Of a DNA stretch of 64,000 nt, positions 47,116 through 57,480 are shown piece by piece. Under the pieces are notes generated by a model that saw only the letters and a program-made list of their open reading frames with translations, had not been told where the DNA came from and did no database searches. The first letter of the stretch is position 1. Every line of letters begins with the position of its first letter. The translations under genes were made by a program, and so were the position numbers. Location: positions 1-64,000 of the forward strand of contig QJNS01000227.1 of assembly GCA_004154925.1 (NCBI GenBank). Reading direction: 5' to 3'. The DNA comes from Monosporascus cannonballus (lineage: Eukaryota > Ascomycota > Sordariomycetes > Xylariales).

Positions 47116-47292
47116 CGATTTTCCTTTTTCCCAAATTTTATTTTCAAGATTTTTCTTTTTTTTCTGGTAAACTTTTTCCCTTTAAGATATTAGCCTGCAT
47201 TATTAAAAATTGTCGTCAGGTTTTTTTCGTTTATTACGTAATGTTAAAATTTGCTTTTTACTTTTAACGATTTTAATTTTAAAGTTATGTCG

Positions 47293-47645
47293 TATTTTTT
47301 GTACTTTTTTAAAGGCTGAAAATGCGAAATAATAGAAAACATTTTTAAATGCAAGGCATATGTTAAACGTAGTTATTTTTGCGATAATAACGGCATTTCT
47401 TTATTTTTTTTAAAAAAAAATATTTGTGCTAAAAATTAACGTTTAAAATGTAAGGAGGTATTAATGGAAAAGCGTTTTTTGGAATTACAAAAACGTTATT
47501 AATAAGAAATAAATAAAGTTATTATGCGGTTAATCCGTTTTCGAAAACAAAAAGCGTTTTTTTGTTCGAAAAGGGTTAAAATGGTATAGCAAGAATTGTA
47601 ATCGTTAGAGAAATTAAAGAAGCAGGAGCGTTAGAAGCAGATTAA
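47293..47645 (+). pseudogene. Antisense accessory ORF of element E, Zn2Cys6-like pattern
   Basis: Plus-strand frame opposite to pol at the same place as 29127-29591 of B. The codons at 47293, 47302, 47323, 47350, 47359 and 47380 read Y, Y, C, C, Y, C: every position is Cys or its RIP product Tyr, at exactly CX2CX6CX8CX2CX6C, again followed by Asp-Asn. The cysteines that survive differ from those in B, so the two copies are independent witnesses. The frame goes on through NVRRY-type and KRFLELQKRY-like text to RLIRFRKQKAFL and QSLEKLKKQERLEA (read across RIP-type stops), a basic/acidic heptad-like region. Seven or eight stops interrupt it, all reachable from CAA, CAG, CGA or TGG. Upstream limit unclear. 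Confidence 0.6.
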
Positions 47646-47789
47646 CGCCGAGGTTTCTTTAACCGCCTTAGCTTTTTTTTTTTAAGTTGCTCGGCGTTGC
47701 CTGGCTGCTGGAAAACATTACTTAGGACATAATTATATCCGGTGGTTCCGTTATTGCTGGTAAAAAATTTTTAATAAGTATTAAGTATT

Positions 47790-47890
47790 AATAAGATTTT
47801 TAGCGAGTTTTTAAATGTTTTTGGCGTTTGGATGTTTTTTTTATTTAATTAGATATTGGGTAAATCCGTTTTGTTTTCGTATGTCGAAAA
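47790..47890 (-). pseudogene. Chromodomain relic of element E
   Basis: The minus strand reads NGFTQYLIK, a stop in place of Trp, KKHPN, then a decayed ENTW segment and LAKNLI. Same core as in element C. Confidence 0.7.
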
Positions 47891-49302
47891 TTTTCTTTAT
47901 TTCGTATATTTGTTTATTTTTATTTTTATATTGTTTTATAGCGTATATACCTTAATCGTATTTGTTGTTAATTCGAATAAAAGAATATGAAAAATTAAAT
48001 AGAATTTGACTTTTCGTAGATATTCTAATTAATAGTTATTTTCTGAGATTTTTTTGGTGATTTTATATAAACCGATATATTTAAAATTAAATATTTTGTT
48101 ACGTTGTTTTATTTGAATATTTTTGTAACGAAAAAAACGAATATTCTTTTCGATAATTAATTGTTTTTAATTTTTTCTGGTTATAATACTTATTTATTTA
48201 ATTCCGTACGAATTCTAGTTTTATCTTTATTTCTTAATATAATTATCGTAATTATTTTAACGTAAGGATTATTTTGATATTAATTGGACCGTTATCGTAT
48301 TTTTTTTATAAATTTTTAAAATAAAATTAAAATTTGTGTTTATAAGTATTAGTTTGATGCTTTCGTAATAATTAACATTATAAGTTAATTATACGATCAA
48401 TAATTACTTAATCTAATTATTTTATTCATAATTAATATAATATCGTAAATAAATTTCTAATATTTAATTTATTTAATTTATTTATTTATCCGTTTATAGT
48501 TTAAATACGTTAGATAACTTTTGGTTTAAGCCGATTTATGTTATAAGGCTTTACCAAAATTTAGATACAAAAGTTAATCTTTTATCGGATATAATTTTTA
48601 TTAATAATCCGTATATGTTAAAAATATATTTAAAGAAAATATATGTTAATTATTCGGCGTTTGTATCCTTATAATATGGTAAAAAATAAGAAATTTTTGT
48701 AAATCGGTTAACGATTACGACAATATTATGGTAATATATTTCTGTAATTAAATTTTCTAATATAAGAAATTTGGTTATAAAGTTAAATGTAATTAAACAT
48801 TATGGTTATTTTGCGACTGGTAATAGCTATAATTTTTCGTATAGTTTATATTATCGAACCTTTATTTTAACGCAAATATCGTATTACTGTATAACTTTCT
48901 ATATTATTAATTTTATTTTAAGAAAAAAATATATATATCGAAATCGCTTTAAGATTTTATAAATCCTTAGATGTCCATGTAATTAATGTTCGTATATTTC
49001 GCGTACTAGCTTTTTCTGATATTCCTTTAATATTTACATTTTTTGCATTTTTTGATCTTTTAAAAAACTGTTATTATGTTATTAAATTTTCTGGTACGTA
49101 TTGCAAGATATTGCCCGAATTGTTGTAATCTGTCGTAAGCGTAAATATCTTTTTATAATAATATCGAAAATTATATAATTAGCTTTAATTATTTTTTAAG
49201 GTCTGGTCGTTTATTTAAAATATTTACTTTATTATTTTTTAATCCTTTTTTGTAAATAATAACGAAATCGAAGTTCGCTAATTTTTTGGCGTATTTTAAT
49301 TA

Positions 49303-49503
49303 TTATCTTATAAATTTTTTAATTATAGTAAATCGGGTAAAATTTTGATAATCTATATAAACTTTAACCTGGTACAAATCTTTTTTTAGGAAATGCCTAA
49401 ATTTTCGAAATATTATAATAATGGCTATAAATTCCTTATCTGGAATACCATGATTAAATTTAATTTCTTTTAACTTGTATAAAAAGAATATAATAAGGTG
49501 CAA
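49303..49503 (-). pseudogene. RNase H relic of element E
   Basis: 66-codon open stretch reading IPDKEFIAIIIIFRKFRHFL (from YDKELLAIVxAFxxWRHxL) and then VYIDYQNFTRF (from VYTDHQNLTRF). It holds the Glu and one Asp of the active site; His is changed to Tyr. Confidence 0.8.
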
Positions 49504-49939
49504 TTTACCTTAATTATTTCGTTATCCGATTATTACGTTTAATACGTAATCCGAAATATCGGCTTTTAACTTAACGGAGCGGTTTAGATCGTATATAATT
49601 AGTACTAATTTATTAGTAATCGTATTTTTGATATCCCGAAATGCGTTTTTCGTATTTAGCGTTTATTTAAATTTCTTTTTTTTTTCGTAAGATTTGTTAA
49701 AAGTATAGTTATTTTGCTAAAGTTTCGAATAAATTTTTTGTAGTAATTGGCAAATCCAAGAAATACCTGTACCTTTTTAACCGTTATTGGCGTTTGCCAT
49801 TTTGTAATTACAGCGATTTTCTTAAAGTTTATTTTAACATGTCCTAAAATGATAATATGTCCCAGATATTTTACTTTCTATGTATAGAACTAACTTTTTT
49901 TGCGTTAATAAATAGTTTTACGTTTTGCAAAACTTGAAA

Positions 49940-50197
49940 AACTTTATAAACGTATTCTGCGTATGTTTTTTTTTGTTTTCGAAAAAATAAGAATATTGTC
50001 CAGGTAATAAACGACGAAAATATCGAGGTATTTTCGTAATACGTAATTAACTATTCGCTGGAAAGTTACTAATACGTTCGTAAATCCTATTAATATTACC
50101 AAATATTGAAATAATCCGTATTTCGTTTTAAAGGCTGTTTTTTTATTCGCATTCTTTTTTAATTCTAATAAGATTATATCTATTTTTAAGATCGAAT
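49940..50197 (-). pseudogene. RT relic of element E, 3' part (split by element D)
   Basis: The minus strand at about 49970-50012 reads VVYYLDNILIFSKT, the YLDD catalytic box with the second Asp changed to Asn. RT continues on the far side of D at 57481. Confidence 0.8.
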
Positions 50198-50615
50198 TGT
50201 TACGGATCCCCGAATAGACCCGTTCTGGAGGCCCCAGGGCTGCAAAAAAGGGAAAAGCTTTACACTTTAAGTTACGTAATTTAAAGTGATTTAACTGATT
50301 TATTAAATTATATAGATCATTGTGATCTGGGTGATCTAATAGATTTAAGAAATTAATATTATATTAGTAAAATAGAAAAAGGTATAAGATTTTAAGTTTC
50401 CTATGTAAATAGCCACTTATTTAGTTCCGCTTTTTAATTATTAATCTAAATTTTTAGCCAAAGGTAACCGTATTATTCTTTAATTAAAAAAGGAATACCG
50501 TAAAATCTTTTTAACGAATATATTAAGTTATTCCTCGCCTTATTATTACCTACAAATTAAAACCTTTTTTAAATATTATTTATATTATTAGGTAATATAT
50601 AACAGGTTCGTTATA
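50198..50615 (+). repeat. 5' LTR of element D
   Basis: 418 bp from TGTTACGGATCCCC to CAGGTTCGTTATA. The first 75 bases are unmutated, while the right half is AT-shifted compared with the 3' LTR. Confidence 0.92.
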
Positions 50616-51190
50616 TTTTGATAATTCCTTAATTAATAGCCGACGAATAATTTAAAACTTAATTAAGTATAAGTTTTTGTGAATTTAATAAAAATAATAT
50701 TATAAAACGATATTCAGAAAATAAATAATATATTTAATTCCCGTTTTTAGTTAATAAAGGATTAATAACCGGATTAAATAATTTATTATTTATTAAAGAA
50801 ATTTTTTAATTAATCGATAATATGGTTTTATTTATTATTTAATTTTAAGGAAAATTATTTTCGCAGCTTAAATAATAATTTAATCCGGCCTTTAAGGATA
50901 TTATTAAGGTTTAGGGAAAAAAGTCGGAAGAAAAAGTAATTAAGAAAGGAATTAAAAAAAAATATAAAGCCGAGATCTTAAAAAAAAAAAAAAACTTATT
51001 ACGGAAGAAAGATTGGATTTTTTGGCCTAGAAGGTTTAAAGCCTGGAATAAGAAAATACCCGATTCGTTTAAGGAAAAAAACCGACTTTTTTTTTAGTTT
51101 AGCTCGGCCAGAAAACGAAGCCAAGGGGCTGGCTACCGACCACCTTTAGTGGACATAGGACGAATGTAAAAAAGAACTTCAACCTTATTA

Positions 51191-51985
51191 TTGTTCGGCG
51201 CCAACCGGATACGGGAAAAAATTATTTTACCTTTTGGTTATTACGGAATGCCAGACGTTAAAGGTTATAAGCCAATTCCCCCTAAGCCTTATAATAGGTC
51301 GGAAAATCCTGATAAATTTTTGGTTCAGGCCAGGTTTTACCTTAAATTTTATAAAAGCTTTTTGACGAAAAATTATTAAAAAATAATAATTATTTCTTAG
51401 TTATTAACCGAACGAATCCGAAAATAATTCGAACTTATTTTAACGGATTATTTTAAAAAATATCCAAAAAAATTTTCGGATTTTATTAATTATATTTTTA
51501 GTAAGTATGAAAATTTTGAAAAAAAAATAAAAACTTTATTTGGAAATCCAGATAAAAAATAGGATATTATTAAATAATTTTATTTTTTTTATTAAATCAA
51601 ATTAGCCGCTAAATATATAATTAAGTTTAACCGTTTAGCTGCCGTTTCGAATTTACCGGAAAACGTATTATTTTACCTTTATTATAATAACTTAAAGTTT
51701 TTAATTAAAGATAAAATATATAAAGTATTTAAGGTTAAATCCTTTATAAAATATACCGATAAGGTTATTATTACTGATAAATAAGTTTTCGACCGGTATT
51801 TCGAGAAAAAAAGAACCGGCAAACGAAATAATAATAAGGGCTTAAAAAGCTAGAATAAAAAGGATAAGGGTAAACTTTAAAAAAAAGTAAGTTCCGTTTC
51901 GAAAAAGCCCAAAAAAAATAAATTTAAAGTAAAATATTTTAATTATGGCAAAAAAGGGCATTTTAAAAGCGAATATCGTTTTTTT
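51191..51985 (+). pseudogene. Gag relic of element D
   Basis: Starts near 51191. A 62-codon open stretch with YNRSENPDKFLVQARFYLKF resembles the beginning of the gypsy capsid domain. Continues through RIP-type stops to a CCHC knuckle at 51931-51980 reading KYFNYGKKGHFKSEYRF, in which two Cys are now Tyr. Gag forms the virus-like particle and binds the RNA. Confidence 0.75.
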
Positions 51986-53165
51986 ACCAAAAGAAATTCC
52001 AAAAAAAGAGAAATTCTTTAATTTTAAAAAAAATCAGGATAACAAAATAAAAAATAAATAATAAGGCAAAAAAAAAGGAAAAAAAAGTTAATTCGATTTC
52101 CTCCTAGTTAAAATTTATTATTACCATAATTACTTAAATTTAAAACGATATCCTAAAGTACGAAAATTATTTAATTTGCTAGGATTTTAAGATTAAAACT
52201 TATAAATATTACCCAGGATAAATGGTTTTTAAAATAATTATAAGGTTAAGATATTAATATTATCTTAATTTTTAAAAATGTGAAATGCATATAAAAAACG
52301 GTTAATTTCGACTAAATATTAATAACTATAAATAATTATTCCCGGAACTTTATAAATTCCTAAAATATATTATTTATTAAAAAACGCTATTAATAAATCC
52401 TTATAACTTATTATATTTTATCGCCTGTTATTAGAATAATTATTTCGTTTATTTCTGAGCTAAAAAGGATAATAATTTTTGGCCCGGATAAAATAATAAA
52501 ACCTTTACCGAATCAAATAATAAATGCCGATATATAAAAACCTTATAATAGCTAAAATATTTAAGGTTTTATTATATGTACTTTAAATTAAAACGGAATT
52601 AAAAAGTTATATTGTAAAGATATTTATGTTATTTTCCGATATTTTACGTTTAATATAAGTTTTTAAATATAGGAATACTTCCTTTAAAAAATTACCTTTT
52701 TGCTTTTATAACCCAAAAGATATAAAACCAAAAAATAAATTAAAAAGAAAATCCAGTTTTAAAATCTTAATGTAAATACGGCAAGAAAATATAGTTCCGG
52801 TACAAAAACAATTAATATATTAAATATGCTATTAAAAAAGTTTGCGAATAAAAATTTACTTAAGCTGAACGGTATTAAAAATTAAAAAATTACCGAGGTT
52901 TTCGAAATTAAAGTATCGAAAAGCCCTAATTTATAAAACCTTATACGAAATAATTAAAAGATTATACGGCCAAATAAATTTTTTTTTTAATATAAAAACA
53001 GGACGTTTAAGGCCATAATTAATTTAGGAACCGAAAGAAATTTTATTTTTTTTTTAATAATAACAAAATATTAGATTCCCTGGAAGTATAAGTTAAAATC
53101 TTATAAATTACGTACAGTAAATAAAAACTTATTTACGTATAATAACGGACGAATTTTTCGAGAAA

Positions 53166-53540
53166 TTGAAAAACTTCCGGTACAAATTTAAGGATATTAA
53201 AAATGGATTTTATTGGATATTGCCGATATTTCCGAATACGATATTATTTTGGGAATATTATAATTTAAATCCAATAATCCATATATCGATTAAAAAAGCC
53301 AAATACTTTTATGGGAATAGAAACGAAAGTTATCCGAAAAAGATAATTAGGAAATTTGCTATATTATTAAGGAAGTCCAGATTACAAATTAAATTTTTAA
53401 GGTATTATTTAAATATTAACGATTTAAAAAACTATTTAAGGATAAAAAAAATTACAAGTTATTATTATATAGTTAATAGGATTATAAAATACCTATTAAA
53501 AAAAGATATTATCTTAAATTCTATAAGATTTACTATATAA
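53166..53540 (+). pseudogene. Pol relic of element D between protease and RT palm
   Basis: The longest open stretch inside D (124 codons), rich in Lys, Ile and Tyr. It lies before the RT palm. No catalytic motif was seen here. It is open by chance of codon content rather than by selection, since frames on both sides are broken. Confidence 0.5.
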
Positions 53541-53559
53541 ACCTTAATAAGTTAAAAGC

Positions 53560-54130
53560 CTTATGGAAAAATATTTAATTTAACCTAAAAAAAAGATATA
53601 TTTAACTTTTTGATTTTTTTGTTAAATACCTTATCCTTATAATACCAAAAATTAAGGATGGAAAGTAAAAAATCGATAAAAACGGAAATTTGGTTTTCAG
53701 AAAAATAATTAATTATTAACAATTAAACGATATTATAATTAAAAACGGATACCCTTTAACTTTTATAAGTACGTTAAAAGAAAATACTAGCAAAACAAAA
53801 TAATTTATTATATTTAATTTCCGAAATAAATATTATCGTATCAAAATAATTAAAGGAAAAAAATGGAAAACGATATTTAGAATAATATATGGACTTTACG
53901 AATATAAAATACTACTTATGGGATTTATTAATATTTCCGCCAGTTTTTAACGCCTAATAATAATTACATTTAAAAAATTTCTGGATAAATTTATTTTCGT
54001 TTATCTTGACGATATCCTTATTTATTTCGAGATTTTGGAAAAATATAAAAAATATATTGCTTAAGTACTTTAGACGTTAAATAAAGTAAATATCCGAATT
54101 AACCCGGCCAAAAGTATATGGCATACGCAG
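53560..54130 (+). pseudogene. Reverse transcriptase relic of element D
   Basis: With RIP-type stops, the frame gives INYQQLNDIIIKNGYPLPL (the DYRxLNxxTxKNRYPLP block), then WKTIFRIIYGLYEYKILLMGF (in two parts) and FVYLDDILIYFEILE at about 54000-54045. YLDD is intact. This is the fingers and palm of gypsy RT. Confidence 0.88.
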
Positions 54131-54349
54131 AAATTGGATTTTCTAAGATATATTCTTATTTTCGGCCAAATTCAGATTTAATATTTTAAAATAGAAATAA
54201 TTAAAAATTAACTTATCCTTAATAAGGCGACCGTTATAAATATCCGACAGATTTTAGGATTTACGGGTTATGTACATAACTTAATTAAGAAATACGGAGA
54301 TATTATTAAGTTATTAACGAAACTTATTATTAAGGAATACGTCGGAAAA

Positions 54350-54890
54350 AAATTTGAACTCCTAAAAGAAGTAAAAAAAGTATTCCGGAAATTAAAGAAA
54401 ATAATTATTGATGGATTAATAATAAAAATGCTAAACCTAAATAAGAAAAAACGACTAAAAATAAATATTTTAGAATATGCCTTAGGTGCAATTTTAAAAT
54501 AACAAAAAAATAACAGCAAATAATACTTAATGGCTTATTACTTAAAAATATTTCGAAATGCAAAACTTAAATATTAGATTTACGACAAAAAACTATTAAT
54601 AATTATTAACGTTTTTAAGGAATAAGAATTTTTCCTTAACGGAACGAAAAAACCTTTCGATATTTATTTTAACCATAAAAACCTTATTCGATTTATAAAA
54701 ATTTAAGAATTAAATAAAAAATATAAAAAATAAATAATTTTTTTATCCAGATTTAACTTTAGGATATATTATATTAAAGGAAAAAAAATATTTAAACGGA
54801 TATTTTTAATCGTAAAAGAAATTACGATTCCAAAGTCCTTAAAAAAAGTATATAGATATTATAATATAATAAGGACGGTACCGTATAATT
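54350..54890 (+). pseudogene. RNase H relic of element D
   Basis: Collinear with the nearly unmutated fragment at 42807-43335; a direct comparison shows C-to-T and G-to-A changes only in most columns. The catalytic TDAS block is here read as INIL, so it is inactive. Confidence 0.85.
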
Positions 54891-54999
54891 ATGTAAAATA
54901 ATAAAAATATTAACGCCCGAATTTTTGATATAGTTCCGAAATTTTTACGATACGGAAAAATAAAAAGAAATTTAATAATTAAAAGGATAACTAAAGGAT

Positions 55000-55720
55000 T
55001 AGTTATTATATTATGGCAAAATTTATGTTCCCAAAGAATAATAAGAATAATTTATGAAAAAATTTTATAAAAATTTATTGTATAGATATTAAGGAATTTT
55101 CAAAATTATTAAACGATTACAAAAACGATATAATTTTCCAAAGTTATACTATATAATTAAAAAGGTAATTAAGGATTATAATATTTGTAATAAGGCCAAA
55201 GTAATATGCCATAAGCCTTACGGGTTATTATAACTTATTAATATTTTTAATAAGGTATAAAATACCATAATTTGTGATTTTATTATTAATTTATTACCAT
55301 TTAAAAACCTAATTACCGGAATCGAATACGACGGAATATAAGTAATTATCGATAAACTTATTAAATATAAGTACTTTTTACTTTTTAAAGGAAATATAAC
55401 GGCAAAATAATTGGTTTACGCCTTTATTAAATATTATTTCGATAAGTACGAAATATTAAAAAAAATTATTTCCGATAAAAATACGTTATTTATTTCGAAA
55501 TTCGGCATTAATTTTTTTAAATAAATAAGTACTAAACTTAAGTTTTTAATAGCATATTATTTTTAGACGGATGGTTAAACCAAAAGATTAAATTAAATTT
55601 TAAAATAATATTTTCGGAATTATATTAATTATTAATAAAATAATTAGGTAAAGTTTTTATTATTAGCATAAATTGCTTATAATATTTCCGTTAACGGGGA
55701 TATAGGCGTATTTTTTTATA
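55000..55720 (+). pseudogene. Integrase core relic of element D
   Basis: Reads a decayed zinc-binding block (NICNKAKVICHKPYGLL at about 55175), then DFIINLLPF, IIDKLIKYKYFL and YQTDGQTK-like text (TDG near 55570), the D,D-35-E core of a retroviral-type integrase. Inserts the cDNA into host DNA in live elements. Interrupted by several TAA/TAG. Confidence 0.8.
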
Positions 55721-55999
55721 CGGTTATATACGGATACGATATAAAGGTAAAACGACTTAAATAACCGCTTAATAAAGTACCAAAAATTATTACGATTACC
55801 TTAAGAGCAAAGATATTAATAATAAAAATCAAAATAATTTAAGCTTATTTTTAAAATAAATTACGATTTCTTTAATAATAAATAATTTAATATTATAATA
55901 AAAAAAGAATTAAAAAATTAATTTTAACGAAAGGAAATAAAATTTACTTATTACGCCAAAAACAAAACGTAATTTCGAATATTTTACAGATTAAAATAA

Positions 56000-56340
56000 A
56001 AAGATTTAGCGATAAGTTCGATTTCAAAAAGCTTAATCCGTTTAAGGTTAAAGAAGTTATTTCCAGAATTAATTACCGATTATCGTTATTTAAAAACATA
56101 AAAATACACCTTATTTTCTATATTTTTTTGCTTAAATTAGCACCTAAAAACGTCTTATTAAAAATAGATTTAAAACTCGAAAAAGATTTAGACGAATACG
56201 AAATTAAACGAATACTGGATTCCAAAATAATTAAAAATAAAATCTAGTACCTAATTAAATAAAAAGGATATTTATATAAAAAAAATATGTAAAAATTATT
56301 TAATTATTTAACGAATGTAATAAACCTAATTAAGACGTTT
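56000..56340 (+). pseudogene. Integrase tail and chromodomain relic of element D
   Basis: IFYIFLLKLAPKN and LELEKDLDEYEIKRILDSK-like text lead into YLIK-stop-KGYLYKKNM and LTNVINLIKTF, equivalent to YLVKWKGYPxxENTW. Same domain as at 27324-27690. Confidence 0.75.
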
Positions 56341-56499
56341 TACCGCCAGAATCCTGACCGATTATTTCCAATATGGTTAAAGTCGTAAGCGATAACGGTT
56401 TTCCGTTTAAATCTAAACTTTTGGCGTTTTAATCGAAGGAAATAAACGTTTTTATTATGGCGTTTATTTTTAAAATAAGTTACGCTTATTCCGTTTCCA

Positions 56500-56830
56500 T
56501 ACGACGTTATTTCTTTTCTATCTTTTCCCGTTCCTTTAGTTAGTTCAGTTCGTAATTTTCGAAAAATAATTACAACCTTTTTTTTTTAAAATATTTTCTT
56601 AATAATATAAGTATTATAATTTATTTATTCTTTTCGATATTTCCTTTTGAAATTTTCGTTACAGTTTTACGAATTCATTTTTAATAATACGATGCTTTTT
56701 TTAAAGGCGGTTACGTTCGGAATTAATATTTTTTAATAAAAATATGGTAATTATTAATCCGTTATAATAACGTTAACGACAAGTACAATAATAACAGCTT
56801 GAAATATTTTTTATTATAAAGCATTTAAAC
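56500..56830 (-). pseudogene. Possible antisense ORF relic of family 2
   Basis: The minus strand at about 56812-56765 reads CYYCTCRQRYYNGLII (the stop read as Gln), followed by a Lys/Glu-rich stretch. The family-2 copies at about 28590-28530 and 45985-45925 give the related YNYCICHQRSFYNVLII and a more mutated NYNYYIRYQRPAYNVLII. Three copies keeping one frame suggest a real protein, Cys-rich at this point, but no full zinc-binding pattern was established. Confidence 0.4.
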
Positions 56831-57059
56831 TCCCCAGATAAAAAGTAATTAAAATAAGGCAATATCTTAAATCCAAATTTGAAAATATAAGCAAACCGGT
56901 TATCGCAAATCTGACATTAGTTCGTACGGAAAGGACGCGCCGGTTTTTCTGCTCAATCCGCCATAATAAGTTAATGGTAAGAAAAACAGTTTTTAATTAA
57001 AAGGGAAAAATGCTTACCTTTTTATCTTTAGGACAAAAATCTTAAAAAGAAAAAAATAA

Positions 57060-57475
57060 TATTACGGATTCCCAAATAAACCCATTTTGGAGGCCTTAAG
57101 GCTACAGAAAAAAAAAGCTCCATATTTTAAGTTACGTAACTTAAAGTAATTTAATTAATTTATTAGATTATATAGATTATTATGATTTGGGTAATTTAAC
57201 AGATCTAAGAAATTAATATCATACTAATAAAATGGAAGAAAATATAAGATTTTAAATTTTTTATGTAAATAGCCACTTATTTAGTTCCGCTTTTTAGCTA
57301 TTAATCTAAGCTTTTAGCCAGAGGCAACCGTACCGTTCTCTGATTAAGAGAGGAATACCGTGAAATCTCCTTAACGAACACATTAAGTTATTCCTTGCCC
57401 TATTGTTATCTGCAAATCAAGACCCTTTTCGGATACTGCTCATACTACCAGGTGGTGTATGACAGGTTCGTTACA
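57060..57475 (+). repeat. 3' LTR of element D
   Basis: 416 bp from TATTACGGATTCCC to CAGGTTCGTTACA. The right 170 bases are unmutated and nearly identical to 42640-42806. Preceded by the polypurine tract CTTAAAAAGAAAAAAATAA. Confidence 0.92.
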
Positions 57476-57480
57476 CGAAT

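Larger units (their letters stand above)
50198..57475 (+). mobile_element. Gypsy element D (family 2), nested in E, complete but dead
   Basis: 7.3-kb plus-strand chromovirus with LTRs 50198-50615 and 57060-57475, flanked by perfect CGAAT (50193-50197 and 57476-57480). Order: gag (from about 51191, CCHC 51931-51980), protease region, RT (53700-54070), RNase H (54350-54720), integrase (55000-55700), integrase tail and chromodomain (56000-56340). RIP stops are scattered in every domain. The same family supplies the pieces at 27038-28677, 42236-43335 and 45736-46000. Confidence 0.95.
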
